In this document: one piece after another, positions 1 through 7,633 of the stretch
Layout of the letters: every line of letters begins with the position of its first letter
How positions within the stretch are numbered: the first letter of the stretch is position 1
Source of the DNA: Lachnospiraceae bacterium
Lineage (GTDB): Bacteria; Bacillota; Clostridia; Lachnospirales; Lachnospiraceae
Reading direction: 5' to 3'
Assembly (NCBI GenBank): GCA_019424135.1
Contig: JAHYZZ010000008.1
Coordinates: 45,857 to 79,162 of the forward strand
DNA length: 33,306 bases
Translations under genes and position numbers: made by a program
The notes under the pieces: model-generated
Told to the model about the DNA's origin: nothing
The model's database searches: none
What the model saw: the letters and a program-made list of their open reading frames with translations, nothing else

Positions 1-72
1 CTTGCCTATTATGGGAAAATGCCGGCGGACGAACTGACGGAACACAGGTATGAGAGATTTCGCCGGATGTGA
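1..72 (+). CDS. accA: AccA C-terminus (acetyl-CoA carboxylase carboxyltransferase alpha), partial
   Basis: An open frame runs from the first base to a TGA at 70-72 and encodes the last 23 residues of a protein, ending in ELTEHRYERFRRM. The pattern of a Leu-rich turn followed by RYxRFR at the very C-terminus is typical of AccA, the subunit that transfers the carboxyl group from biotin to acetyl-CoA. The next gene is a FabK-like FMN enzyme; in Clostridia fatty-acid clusters accA is commonly last, followed by such an enzyme and a MarR gene. The identification rests on 23 residues plus context, so it is likely but not certain. Confidence 0.65.
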   Translation, partial: LAYYGKMPADELTEHRYERFRRM

Positions 73-101
73 TCAGCCGGGGAAAGATAGGAGAGAGATT
101 C

Positions 102-1166
102 ATGGATAGAAAACCATTGAAGATAGGAAATATAGAAGCAAAACTCCCAGTCATTCAGGGCGGCATGGGGGTTGGCATCAGCCTTGGCGGTCTTGCCGGG
201 GCAGTTGCAAAGGAGGGCGGCATAGGGATTATCTCTGCCGCCCAGATTGGTTTTCGGGATCCCCAGTTTGACCGGGATCCCAAGGCGGCAAATCTAAGGG
301 CTGTCAAAAAGGAGTATGAAAAAGCCAGGGCGATTGCGCCTGACGGGATCATCGGGTTTAATCTTATGGTGGCGATGCGTGGGTATGAAGATTATGTAAA
401 GGCTGTCATTGACGCTGGCGCAGATTTGATTATTTCCGGTGCAGGACTTCCGACAGAGCTTCCTAAATTTGCAGAAGGATCCGATATTAAGCTGGCGCCT
501 ATCGTGTCTACTGCCAAGTCTGCGTCTGTGATCCTGAAGTACTGGGATCGGAAATATCGAAGAGTTCCGGACCTGCTGGTGATCGAAGGACCAAAGGCTG
601 GCGGGCATCTGGGCTTTCACCTGGATGAGCTAAAGACCTATCAGGAACAGTCTGGGAATCCTTATGACGAGGAAGTGAAACAGATCCTCTGTCTGGTGAA
701 AAAGTACGAGGAGCATTACGAAAGAAAGATTCCTACGGCCCTGGCTGGGGGAATCTTTGACAGAGAACAGGCAGATCATGCGTTTTCCCTGGGAGTGGAT
801 GCCATCCAGGTGGCCACCAGGTTTGTCACGACACAGGAATGTGACGCGGACATCCGCTATAAGGAAGCGTATCTTGATGCAGATGAGCAGGATATTATGA
901 TTGTGAAAAGTCCGGTGGGAATGCCAGGAAGGGCAATTCGCAATTCCTTGATCGAACAGGTTATGGCAGGGCAAAAAATCCCTCATTCTCCCTGTCATGG
1001 ATGTCTTCAAAAATGCAATCCCGCAGAAATTCCCTACTGCATCACGGATGCTTTAGTTCATGCCGCAAAAGGGGAACTACAGGAGGCTCTTTTATTCTGC
1101 GGCGCCGATGCATACCGGGCGAAACGGATGGAGACCGTGAAAGAAGTTCTAGACTCACTGGTATAG
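102..1166 (+). CDS. FabK / nitronate monooxygenase-like FMN oxidoreductase
   Basis: 354 residues, a TIM-barrel flavoprotein of the 2-nitropropane dioxygenase/FabK family. The N-terminus has IQGGMGVGISLGGLAGAVA (FMN/phosphate loop), a central EGPKAGGHLG motif carries the family's catalytic His, and AGGIFDREQADHAFSLGVDAIQVATRF forms the C-terminal FMN phosphate site. It is longer than classical FabK (about 315 residues) because of a Cys-containing tail (CHGCLQKCNP, then YCITDAL) that could bind a metal or form disulfides; this is inference. The frame is open from a GTG at 69, but ATG 102 has a proper GGAGAG site 7 bases upstream and gives the conserved MDRKPLKIGN start. It follows accA by 29 bases, so a fatty-acid or nitronate-detoxifying role is plausible. 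I cannot separate enoyl-ACP reductase from nitronate monooxygenase by sequence alone. Confidence 0.85.
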   Translation: MDRKPLKIGNIEAKLPVIQGGMGVGISLGGLAGAVAKEGGIGIISAAQIGFRDPQFDRDPKAANLRAVKKEYEKARAIAPDGIIGFNLMVAMRGYEDYVKAVIDAGADLIISGAGLPTELPKFAEGSDIKLAPIVSTAKSASVILKYWDRKYRRVPDLLVIEGPKAGGHLGFHLDELKTYQEQSGNPYDEEVKQILCLVKKYEEHYERKIPTALAGGIFDREQADHAFSLGVDAIQVATRFVTTQECDADIRYKEAYLDADEQDIMIVKSPVGMPGRAIRNSLIEQVMAGQKIPHSPCHGCLQKCNPAEIPYCITDALVHAAKGELQEALLFCGADAYRAKRMETVKEVLDSLV

Positions 1167-1198
1167 GAAAATGTGCAGATGTGTGTGAAAAGTGGTCG

Positions 1199-1228
1199 TT
1201 GATTTGCGGCAGACGAGAAGTGTATAAT
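1199..1228 (+). promoter_or_regulatory. Sigma-A-type promoter for marR-sirtuin
   Basis: TTGATT (1199-1204), an 18-base spacer, then a perfect TATAAT (1223-1228). It lies in the 91-base gap between the FabK-like gene and marR, about 24 bases before the marR start. It suggests marR and the sirtuin gene can be transcribed apart from the accA transcript. No clear palindromic operator was seen around it. Confidence 0.65.
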
Positions 1229-1257
1229 GTAAGCAAAGATGAAAGAGGCAATAGAAG

Positions 1258-1710
1258 ATGAAAGATGCGTACGAACTGATCAATCATACTCTGGTGAAGC
1301 TGATCAATGAGATCTGGGAACTGGAGGAGAAAGCGATCATTACAGAGGAGTTTAAGGACCTTTCCAACAACGATATGCATGTGATCGAGGCCATCGGTCT
1401 GGGGGAGGGCAATAATATGTCCTCCATTGCAAAAAAATTAAATATAACGGTGGGCTCTCTTACTACTGCCATGAATAGTCTGGTCAACAAAAAATACGTA
1501 GAGCGCAGAAGAAGCGAAGAAGACCGCAGAGTCGTATTTGTAAAGCTGACGAAAAAAGGGGTAAAAGCCTACCGCCATCATGAAGATTATCACCGTCAGA
1601 TGACCCAGGCAATCCTAGATAAGCTGGATGAAAACGAACTGCCGGTCCTTCTAAAGACGCTGGATGCATTGGAAGAATTCTTCACAGGATACAGCCAGAA
1701 GGAGGGATAA
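1258..1710 (+). CDS. MarR-family transcriptional regulator
   Basis: 150 residues, the normal size for MarR. The winged helix-turn-helix is visible at about residues 55-105: MSSIAKKLNITVGSLTTAMN as the recognition helix region, followed by the wing VERRRSEEDRRVVFVKLTKKG with the conserved DRR. Helices at both ends provide the dimer interface. The protein acts as a cytoplasmic dimer on DNA. Position next to accA and a FabK-like gene recalls FabT, the MarR regulator of fatty-acid synthesis in streptococci, so a lipid-sensing role is a reasonable guess, but no operator could be recognised. The sirtuin gene starts 2 bases after the stop, so the two are probably cotranscribed. Confidence 0.9.
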   Translation: MKDAYELINHTLVKLINEIWELEEKAIITEEFKDLSNNDMHVIEAIGLGEGNNMSSIAKKLNITVGSLTTAMNSLVNKKYVERRRSEEDRRVVFVKLTKKGVKAYRHHEDYHRQMTQAILDKLDENELPVLLKTLDALEEFFTGYSQKEG

Positions 1711-1712
1711 GG

Positions 1713-2432
1713 ATGTATGAGGAAGAAATCAGAAGGTTGAAAGAAATTGTTGATGACAGCAGAAACATCGTGTTTTTCGGCGGAGCAGGCGTTTCCACAG
1801 AAAGTGGCATTCCGGACTTTCGAAGTGAGGACGGTCTGTATCGGCAGAAGTACCGTTATCCACCGGAGCAGATTATCAGCCACACATTTTTCGTACAACA
1901 CCCAGAGGAATTTTTTGAATTTTACCGTGACAAAATGATGATCCTGGATGCCAAGCCAAATGAAGCCCACAAGAAACTGGCAAAGTTAGAGCAGGAGGGA
2001 AAACTGACGGCTGTGATCACGCAGAATATCGATGGGCTTCACCAGGCGGCAGGAAGTAAAAGAGTACTGGAACTTCACGGCAGCATTCATCGCAATTATT
2101 GTCAGAAGTGCGGGAAATTTTACGATGCATCCTATGTAAAAAATACGAAAGGAGTCCCACGCTGCGAATGTGGCGGCATCATCAAACCGGATGTGGTTCT
2201 TTATGAGGAAGGACTGGATTCGGAGGTGATCCGCAAAAGTGTTCAGGCGATCGCGGCTGCCGACACCTTGATCATCGGTGGAACTTCCCTGGTAGTCTAT
2301 CCGGCAGCCAGCTTTATTGATTATTTTCGCGGCCGACATCTGGTGGTAATCAACAAAGGAGCTACGGCAAGAGAAGTGGGGGCAGAGCTGACCATCGCAG
2401 GACCCATTGGAGAAGTGCTGGGAGCGATCTGA
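1713..2432 (+). CDS. cobB: Sirtuin, NAD-dependent protein deacylase
   Basis: 239 residues with the whole Sir2 signature: GAGVSTESGIPDFRS at residues 24-38 (NAD binding), TQNIDGLH at 103-110, and catalytic His122 in LHGSIH. Structural zinc ligands are Cys130, Cys133, Cys151 and Cys153; the second pair is spaced CxC. The enzyme transfers an acyl group from lysine to the ADP-ribose of NAD in the cytoplasm. It starts 2 bases after marR with a good AAGGAGG site. Linkage to fatty-acid genes suggests removal of acyl groups derived from acyl-CoA, which is inference. It looks like an ordinary bacterial sirtuin and lacks features that would mark it as a macrodomain-linked SirTM. Confidence 0.95.
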   Translation: MYEEEIRRLKEIVDDSRNIVFFGGAGVSTESGIPDFRSEDGLYRQKYRYPPEQIISHTFFVQHPEEFFEFYRDKMMILDAKPNEAHKKLAKLEQEGKLTAVITQNIDGLHQAAGSKRVLELHGSIHRNYCQKCGKFYDASYVKNTKGVPRCECGGIIKPDVVLYEEGLDSEVIRKSVQAIAAADTLIIGGTSLVVYPAASFIDYFRGRHLVVINKGATAREVGAELTIAGPIGEVLGAI

Positions 2433-2445
2433 TCAAAGCTTAGAA

Positions 2446-2475
2446 GAATCGGGAGAATCTTCCCGGTTCTTTTTT
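2446..2475 (+). terminator. Intrinsic terminator after the sirtuin gene
   Basis: The stem GAATCGGGA pairs with TCCCGGTTC (one G:U pair) around a 6-base loop and is followed by six T residues (2470-2475). It lies 14 bases after the sirtuin stop and closes the marR-sirtuin transcript. Confidence 0.85.
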
Positions 2476-2503
2476 CTGTAGAAAAATGAAAATTTTCCCG
2501 GAG

Positions 2504-2543
2504 GTGACTTTGTCACAGAAAAAAATGGTCAGATGGATATAAT
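2504..2543 (+). promoter_or_regulatory. Promoter of the rhodanese gene with an overlapping palindrome
   Basis: A perfect TATAAT at 2538-2543 has no acceptable -35 box at 16-18 bases. Where the -35 region should be there is an inverted repeat, GTGAC-TTT-GTCAC (2504-2516), centred near -40 of the expected start. This geometry fits a promoter that needs an activator of the CRP/FNR type bound at a class II site; that reading is inference. Start of transcription would be near 2550, about 40 bases before the ATG. Confidence 0.45.
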
Positions 2544-2590
2544 AAGAAAAAAGCAAAAGAGTGACAGATAACAGGAGGTTAAGATAAAAT

Positions 2591-2911
2591 ATGAAAATTT
2601 TCTCAAAAGCACCAGAAAAATCGATTCAGGAATATATCGAAGAAGCCAAGAAAAGGGAAGGAAGTATTCTGTTGGATGTGAGGACTCCGGAGGAATATGC
2701 AGAGGGGCATGTGGAAGAGAGCATTAATCTTCCGCTGCACGAGATGAAGAAAATCGGGACCTTGATTCCAGATCAGTCAGTCCCGGTATATGTGTATTGT
2801 CTAAGCGGAGCAAGAAGCCGGCGCTCTGCAGCGCTTATGGGGCACATGGGCTATACAGATGTAACGGATATGGGCGGCCTTTTGGGACAGGAGGTATCTC
2901 TTGTCAAATAG
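2591..2911 (+). CDS. Single-domain rhodanese-like sulfurtransferase
   Basis: 106 residues, one rhodanese domain. The CH2A-type motif LLDVRTPEEYAEGHVEESINLP occupies about residues 27-48, and the active-site loop is CLSGARSRRSA with the persulfide-forming Cys70. No signal peptide or membrane segment, so it is a cytoplasmic sulfur carrier like PspE/GlpE without the export signal. It has its own promoter region and an AGGAGG site 11 bases before the ATG. It converges with the radical SAM gene downstream, 20 bases between stops. The sulfur acceptor is unknown. Confidence 0.9.
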   Translation: MKIFSKAPEKSIQEYIEEAKKREGSILLDVRTPEEYAEGHVEESINLPLHEMKKIGTLIPDQSVPVYVYCLSGARSRRSAALMGHMGYTDVTDMGGLLGQEVSLVK

Positions 2912-2931
2912 GCCGCCCCGGCTGGCTGATG

Positions 2932-3552
2932 CTATGAATCTTCAAAGGGACGGATACGATAGGTTACGCCAAGATCCTGACAGATTTGGCGGCACTGTTC
3001 TTCCTCCTTGGAAGAAAGGGTGGTAGACACGGTGGTTAATACCACATTCGGCACGTGTTTTTTGCCGTTTCGTGCAAATTCCAGCATGGCGTCGTGGGAG
3101 CCGATTCCAAAGCTGGGCCGGACAATCTGAAGATATTTTTCAGGATCCGGTGTGTTTAAACTGATGGAAAGGGTGTCGATCAACCCTTCAAAGGATGGCG
3201 TAATATCTCTTCCGTGAATCAGGTTCCCAAGCCCATTGGTGTTGATCCGGATCGGTATCTGACTCTGCGCTTTCAAAAAGCGGGCCGTTTTCAGCAGGAC
3301 GCCTAATGCTTCTGTAGGTTCTCCAAATCCACAGAAGACTACTTCCTGATACCGGTTCAGATCAAATTTTTGGAATGTGGCCGTAACTTCTTCGAAGGAG
3401 GGCTCATGATCAAGCCACAGAGAATCTGAGGTCCCCATGTCCTGCCGGTTCTGCCGCAGGCAGAAGGTGCAGGAACAAGGACAACGGTTCGTCAGATTCA
3501 CATAAAGATTGTGATGTAGTTCATATAAGATCGTCATTGCTGTATGTTTCAT
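2932..3552 (-). CDS. TatD-associated radical SAM protein
   Basis: 206 residues, shorter than most radical SAM enzymes. The N-terminus reads YVNLTNRCPCSCTFC, giving the CxxxCxxC cluster that binds [4Fe-4S] and S-adenosylmethionine, followed by VVFCGFGEPTEA (the GGE-type SAM-binding strand) and RINTNGLGN. This matches the family known as TatD-associated radical SAM proteins. No tatD gene is in the window. It is last in the hydE-hydG-hydF direction, 87 bases after hydF, so it may be on the same transcript or have a weak promoter of its own in that gap. An AAAGGAG site precedes the ATG. The substrate is not known. Confidence 0.85.
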   Translation of the reverse strand: MKHTAMTILYELHHNLYVNLTNRCPCSCTFCLRQNRQDMGTSDSLWLDHEPSFEEVTATFQKFDLNRYQEVVFCGFGEPTEALGVLLKTARFLKAQSQIPIRINTNGLGNLIHGRDITPSFEGLIDTLSISLNTPDPEKYLQIVRPSFGIGSHDAMLEFARNGKKHVPNVVLTTVSTTLSSKEEEQCRQICQDLGVTYRIRPFEDS

Positions 3553-3639
3553 CGGAAAAACTCCTTTCTTTCCTTATCATACAGCGTTTCTGGCTTTCTC
3601 AAAATATCCAGTTTCTGACTTATATATCATGCCAGAGAA

Positions 3640-4869
3640 TCAGTGCTGAAAAATCTGGATGCTTCGTTCTAAGATTCCCTGCATATAGGCGATGGCTGTT
3701 CCGTAATTCGTAATGGGAACCTGCGCATCCTGGGCACAGCGGATCCGGTACTTCATTTCCCGTTCATTTAACATGCAGCCGCCACAGTGGACGATCATCC
3801 GGAAGCGGTCAAGCTGGGACGGGAATTCGGTTCCGCTGCTGAATTCAAAATTCAACTGTTTGCCAGTGTGTGACCTGATCCAGCGAGGAAGCTTGACGGT
3901 GCCAATATCATCGCATTGGCGGTGGTGGGTGCAGCCTTCCGAAATCAGCACCGTGTCGCCGTCTGTCAGCTGATCCAGCATGTGGGCACCATTTACCAAG
4001 GTCTCAAGATTTCCTTTATATCGCGCAAACAGGATGGAAAAAGAAGTCAGGGGAATATCCGCCGGCGTCTCCGCTGACACCTTCTCAAAGACCTGGCTGT
4101 CTGTGATGACAAGAGACGGTTTTTGGCCCAGTGTTTGCAGAACTTTTGGAAGTTCCGTTTCCTTGACGACCACAGAGACCGCATCAGAGTCCAGAATGTC
4201 ACGGATCGTCTGCTGCTGCGGCAGGATCAGCCGGCCTTTTGGGGCTGCCTTATCGATGGGAACGACAAGAACCACAAAGTCTGAAGGGTGAATCAGATCA
4301 CCGACGATGGGCTTTTTAGGTCCGTTGTCCGCAGACAGAGAGGCAATGCGCTCCTTGAGCTGGTAAATGTTTCCGTCCATGTCGGCAGGAGACGAGGTGC
4401 TGACCCAAAGAACAGATGCCGGGTCAACCTGATAGTCCGTTTCCATCTGTGAAAGAACAGAAGCCTTCTCCAGAACCAGATCAGATTTGTTTAATACAAT
4501 CAGATAAGGAATCTCTTTTGCCCGGATTCGCTCCAGAATTCGGGCGTCTTCCTTTGTCATGCCAATGGTGCCGTCGATCACCAGGACAGCAATATCCGTT
4601 TTGTTCAACATCTGATAGGCTTTCTGGATCCGAAGCGTTCCCAACGCCCCCTCATCATCCAGGCCCGGCGTATCAATGACCACAACAGGACCAAGGGGAA
4701 GCAGTTCCATGGACTTCAAGACCGGATCCGTCGTCGTACCTTTGACATCAGATACAATTGCCAGACTCTGACCCGTCATGGCATTGATCAGACTCGATTT
4801 CCCTGCGTTGCGCTTTCCGAAAATACCGATGTGAGTACGTTCAGAAGAAGGCGTAGAATTTAAACTCAT
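3640..4869 (-). CDS. hydF: HydF, [FeFe]-hydrogenase H-cluster maturation GTPase
   Basis: 409 residues. An Era-like GTPase comes first: P-loop GKRNAGKSS (about 18-26), DTPG at 66-69 and NKSD. The C-terminal cluster-binding domain holds Cys313-x-His315, then His361-Cys362-xx-Cys365, the CxH...HCxxC iron-sulfur site of HydF. HydF is the scaffold on which the 2Fe subcluster is built before transfer to the hydrogenase. The frame stays open upstream to 4956, but the extra 29 codons would be read through the palindromic repeat; ATG 4869 has a perfect AAGGAGG site and gives the family start. Third gene of the hyd operon, with the repeat between it and hydG. Confidence 0.95.
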   Translation of the reverse strand: MSLNSTPSSERTHIGIFGKRNAGKSSLINAMTGQSLAIVSDVKGTTTDPVLKSMELLPLGPVVVIDTPGLDDEGALGTLRIQKAYQMLNKTDIAVLVIDGTIGMTKEDARILERIRAKEIPYLIVLNKSDLVLEKASVLSQMETDYQVDPASVLWVSTSSPADMDGNIYQLKERIASLSADNGPKKPIVGDLIHPSDFVVLVVPIDKAAPKGRLILPQQQTIRDILDSDAVSVVVKETELPKVLQTLGQKPSLVITDSQVFEKVSAETPADIPLTSFSILFARYKGNLETLVNGAHMLDQLTDGDTVLISEGCTHHRQCDDIGTVKLPRWIRSHTGKQLNFEFSSGTEFPSQLDRFRMIVHCGGCMLNEREMKYRIRCAQDAQVPITNYGTAIAYMQGILERSIQIFQH

Positions 4870-4883
4870 GTGAAGAACCTCCT

Positions 4884-4912
4884 TGTGGATAAAATGTGAA
4901 TAGTGTGGATAA
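4884..4912 (+). other. Two DnaA-box-like 9-mers between repeat copy A and hydF
   Basis: TGTGGATAA occurs at 4884-4892 and 4904-4912 (TTATCCACA, the consensus DnaA box, on the - strand), 20 bases apart, between repeat A and the hydF start. The proximal one abuts the hydF ribosome binding site. DnaA binding is not shown, only the sequence match. Confidence 0.4.
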
Positions 4913-4917
4913 ATTTG

Positions 4918-4957
4918 ATTGGGGACGGGGGATTTCCAGAAATCCCCCGTCCCCAAT
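4918..4957 (-). repeat. Palindromic repeat, copy A (hydG-hydF gap)
   Basis: A perfect inverted repeat with 19-base arms and a 2-base loop. In hydF orientation the loop is TG and the core arm is GGGGACGGGGGATTTC. It begins just after the hydG stop (4959-4961) and ends 48 bases before hydF ATG 4869. There is no T-run on either side, so it is not an ordinary terminator. One of four copies in the window. Confidence 0.9.
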
Positions 4958-4958
4958 T

Positions 4959-6380
4959 TTAAAAGCGAAAGTCTCTTCTGTTGTTTTCGCGGATAAGTCG
5001 TAAGTTTTCCACAACGACTGCCCGTGCTTTTTCGTTTGGTACGTTCAGTACTTCTTTATCGATCAGTTTGTCGCCGATGGCCTTGGTTTCGGGGGAAGCG
5101 TAGTCCATCAGATACTCTTCCAGGGTCATCAGTGCGTTGGGATGACAGCAGTTTTGGATCTGACCGCTTTTGCACAGGGACATAAAGCGGTCGCCGGTAC
5201 GGCCTTCCCGGTAACATGCGGTGCAAAAGCTTGGGATGTAGTCCATTTCCATAAGCCAGCGGACAACTTCATCCAAGGTACGGGTGTCGATGACATCGAA
5301 CTGTTCGGAACGTTCATCTTCTGGCTCGGGTTCGCAGTAGCCGCCCACACTGGTACGGGAGCCGCCGCTGATTTGTGAGATGCCAAGGTGCAGTGCGCGT
5401 TCGCGGACTTTCTGGTTCTCTCTGGTGGAAATGATCATACCGGTGTAAGGCACGGCGATCCGGATACAGGCGATAATCTTGGTGAAGGTATCATCATCAA
5501 TTCCGTTTGTAAATTCGCTGGAGTCGATATCATCGGCATCTCGGAGTCTTGGCACACTGATCGTATGAGGACCTACACCAAAAGCCGCCTCCAGATGCTC
5601 TGCATGCATCAAAAGTCCGGCAAATTCATAGCGATATTTGTCCAGTCCGAACAGAACGCCTAATCCAACGTCGTCAATTCCGCCTTCCATTGCCCGGTCC
5701 ATAGCCTCAGTGTGGTAATCATAATTGTGCTTCGGGCCGGTGGGATGGAGTTCCAGATAGCTTTCTTTATGGTAAGTTTCCTGGAACAAGATATAGGTTC
5801 CAATGCCGGCTTCCTTTAAAAGACGATAGTCGTCTACAGTAGTGGCCGCGATATTAATATTTACCCGCCGGATAGCACCGTTCTTATGTTTGATGCTGTA
5901 AATCGTATTGATACAGTCCAGATAATAGTCCATGGTGTTGTGCACCGGATCCTCGCCGGCCTCCAGAGCCAGCCGCTTATGCCCCATATCCTGCAGAGCG
6001 ATGACTTCCCGGCGGATTTCTTCCTGGGTCAGTTTTTTTCGGGCGATATGTTTGTTTTTCATATGGTACGGACAGTAAGTACAGCCGTTGATACAGTAAT
6101 TGGAAAGATACAACGGTGCAAATAAAACAATCCGGTTCCCGTAAAAATCCTTTTTAATTTGTTCCGCCAGTCGGAAAATTTTCTGATTCATTTCCTCGTC
6201 CTGACAGGCTAAAAGAACGGAAGCCTCCCGGTGGGAGAGACCCTTGCGCAACGCGGCCTTTTCAATCAGAGATTCGACCAAAGGCAGATTGTCTTTGTTT
6301 TCGTCTGCATAGGCCAGTGTTTCCAGAATTTCCTGGTGATTAATAAAATCATCAGCATGTTTTGAATTCACATCATACAT
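4959..6380 (-). CDS. hydG: HydG, tyrosine lyase of [FeFe]-hydrogenase maturation
   Basis: 473 residues, a ThiH-like radical SAM enzyme that cleaves tyrosine to p-cresol and delivers the CO and CN ligands of the H-cluster as an Fe(CO)2CN synthon. The SAM cluster is Cys96-xxx-Cys100-xx-Cys103 (CINGCTYC). The auxiliary cluster is Cys386-xx-Cys389-(22 residues)-Cys412, the CX2CX22C motif that separates HydG from ThiH. The start at 6380 follows an AAGGAGG site by about 9 bases. It lies between hydE (46-base gap) and hydF; the window has no hydrogenase structural gene, so the target enzyme is encoded elsewhere. Confidence 0.97.
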   Translation of the reverse strand: MYDVNSKHADDFINHQEILETLAYADENKDNLPLVESLIEKAALRKGLSHREASVLLACQDEEMNQKIFRLAEQIKKDFYGNRIVLFAPLYLSNYCINGCTYCPYHMKNKHIARKKLTQEEIRREVIALQDMGHKRLALEAGEDPVHNTMDYYLDCINTIYSIKHKNGAIRRVNINIAATTVDDYRLLKEAGIGTYILFQETYHKESYLELHPTGPKHNYDYHTEAMDRAMEGGIDDVGLGVLFGLDKYRYEFAGLLMHAEHLEAAFGVGPHTISVPRLRDADDIDSSEFTNGIDDDTFTKIIACIRIAVPYTGMIISTRENQKVRERALHLGISQISGGSRTSVGGYCEPEPEDERSEQFDVIDTRTLDEVVRWLMEMDYIPSFCTACYREGRTGDRFMSLCKSGQIQNCCHPNALMTLEEYLMDYASPETKAIGDKLIDKEVLNVPNEKARAVVVENLRLIRENNRRDFRF

Positions 6381-6426
6381 GATACAAATCCTCCTTCATT
6401 TAAATTTATAAAAATGTATTTAAAAC

Positions 6427-7473
6427 TTACATCCGTGAATCACCACGGTCTGTTACAATCTGGTAACCAATAGAGCTCATTCGTGTTTCCAATTCCTGTC
6501 TTGCTTCTGCGGCCTCGGCGCCGGTGCACAGTTTGTTGTCATAAAGAGAATAGTCTTTCCGGACATCTGCCGGAGACAAATTTGGCATGATCACATTTGC
6601 ACCAGCCAGAATGCCAAGCTCCCGTCCATTTGGGGCGATGGTTCCAAGGGCAGTGGTGGCGGGCAGCAGAACTTTAGGAAGCAACAAGCGAATCAGTCCC
6701 AGCAGGAAAAGTGTCAGCTCCAGTGTACCTGCCGGTTCTTTGGCAAAAGGAGTGTCATGGTGGGGAATAAACGGACCAATCCCTACCATATGAGGTTGTA
6801 GTTTTTCCAGAAAAAGCAGATCCTCAGCCAGATATTCTGCCGTCTGTCCGGGCGAACCTACCATGAAACCAGCGCCTGTCTGATAACCGATTTCTTTTAA
6901 TGTCCACAGAGCCGCCTGACGGTTTTTAGCAGTTAATGGAGATGGATGAAGCATAGAATAATGACGGCTGTTAAATGTCTCATGGCGAAGCAGATAGCGG
7001 TCAGCCCCTGCATCGAAAAGAGCCTGGTAGCTTTCCCGAGAGCGTTCCCCAAGAGACAGTGTTACAGCGCAGTCCGGGAACTCTTTTTTGATGGCGTGAA
7101 CAATGTGAGTCATTCGCTTGTCGGTAAACCAGCCGTCTTCGCCGCCTTGCAGGACAAAAGTCCGAAAGCCCAGCAGATAGCCCGACTGGCAGCAGGAGAG
7201 AATCTGATCTTCCGTGAGCCGATAGCGTCTGGCATGGGGATTGCTCCTTCGGATTCCACAGTAATAGCAGTCATTTTTACAGTAGTTTGTAAACTCGATG
7301 AGTCCTCGTATATAGACATCATGTCCGTAATAAAGATGCCGTATGTTTCGTGCCTTTGAAAAAATGGATTGGGCAAGGCTTTCTGTCCGTTTCTGGATCA
7401 GAAAAATCCACTCCTCCTTTTCAAGGTGCTGCGTCGTCTGCAACTTATGTATCAGATATTCTAAGTCCATCAT
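6427..7473 (-). CDS. hydE: HydE, radical SAM maturase of [FeFe]-hydrogenase
   Basis: 348 residues, BioB-like radical SAM fold. The cluster motif is Cys65-xxx-Cys69-xx-Cys72 (CKNDCYYC), followed by GIRRSN and the conserved RYRLTEDQI. HydE acts between HydG and HydF in building the dithiomethylamine-bridged diiron centre. An in-frame ATG at 7530 exists, but the codons from there to 7476 would come from the structured leader and terminator; ATG 7473 has a GGAGG site 6 bases upstream and matches the family start. First gene of the hydE-hydG-hydF operon, preceded by the leader and promoter at 7493-7662. Confidence 0.96.
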   Translation of the reverse strand: MMDLEYLIHKLQTTQHLEKEEWIFLIQKRTESLAQSIFSKARNIRHLYYGHDVYIRGLIEFTNYCKNDCYYCGIRRSNPHARRYRLTEDQILSCCQSGYLLGFRTFVLQGGEDGWFTDKRMTHIVHAIKKEFPDCAVTLSLGERSRESYQALFDAGADRYLLRHETFNSRHYSMLHPSPLTAKNRQAALWTLKEIGYQTGAGFMVGSPGQTAEYLAEDLLFLEKLQPHMVGIGPFIPHHDTPFAKEPAGTLELTLFLLGLIRLLLPKVLLPATTALGTIAPNGRELGILAGANVIMPNLSPADVRKDYSLYDNKLCTGAEAAEARQELETRMSSIGYQIVTDRGDSRM

Positions 7474-7492
7474 AGACCGCCTCCGAAAACAC

Positions 7493-7522
7493 AAAAGACC
7501 CGATGCGTGAAAGCACCAGGTC
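7493..7522 (-). terminator. Terminator in the hydE leader
   Basis: On the - strand GACCTGGTGC pairs with GCATCGGGTC (ten pairs, two G:U) around the loop TTTCAC and is followed by TTTTGTGTTTT. It lies only about 20 bases before the hydE start, so it sits in the leader as an attenuator, not at the end of a gene. Confidence 0.7.
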
Positions 7523-7627
7523 CAAAACAAAGCCCTCCCCGTGTCATAGACGGGCAGCAGCTTGAAATCATTATGAATCCATGCGCCTTCTCACGCAGGT
7601 GTGACCCTTTGTGGTTAGTACGTTATG
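7493..7627 (-). ncRNA. Structured hydE leader, candidate riboswitch or attenuator
   Basis: About 150 transcribed bases precede hydE. On the - strand ACAAAG (7607-7612) can pair with CUUUGU (7527-7532), closing an 86-base domain that contains the hairpin CCCGU-ACGGG with a 7-base loop. The terminator follows directly. UGCGUGAGA near the 5' side (from 7597 down) is complementary to UUUCACGCA in the terminator loop and 3' arm (7504-7512), seven Watson-Crick pairs in the core, so the two folds exclude each other. It does not match the T-box, TPP, FMN, SAM, cobalamin, THF, glycine or c-di-GMP consensus as I know them. The ligand is unknown. Confidence 0.5.
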
Positions 7628-7633
7628 GAAAAA

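Noticed and set aside
1204..1228. TTGCGG as the -35 box of the marR promoter
   Set aside because: The spacer would be 13 bases; TTGATT at 1199 gives 18.
2872..2918. GGGCGGCC / GGCCGCCC inverted repeat as a terminator between the convergent rhodanese and radical SAM genes
   Set aside because: The loop is 31 bases, the left arm is coding, and no T-run follows.
4870..4956. N-terminal extension of HydF through the repeat
   Set aside because: The 29 extra codons come from the palindrome and its flank; ATG 4869 has a perfect ribosome site and the family start.
7473..7627. hydE leader as a T-box or a known riboswitch
   Set aside because: It lacks the T-box core and the conserved cores of TPP, FMN, SAM-I, cobalamin, lysine, glycine, THF and c-di-GMP classes as far as I can judge by eye.
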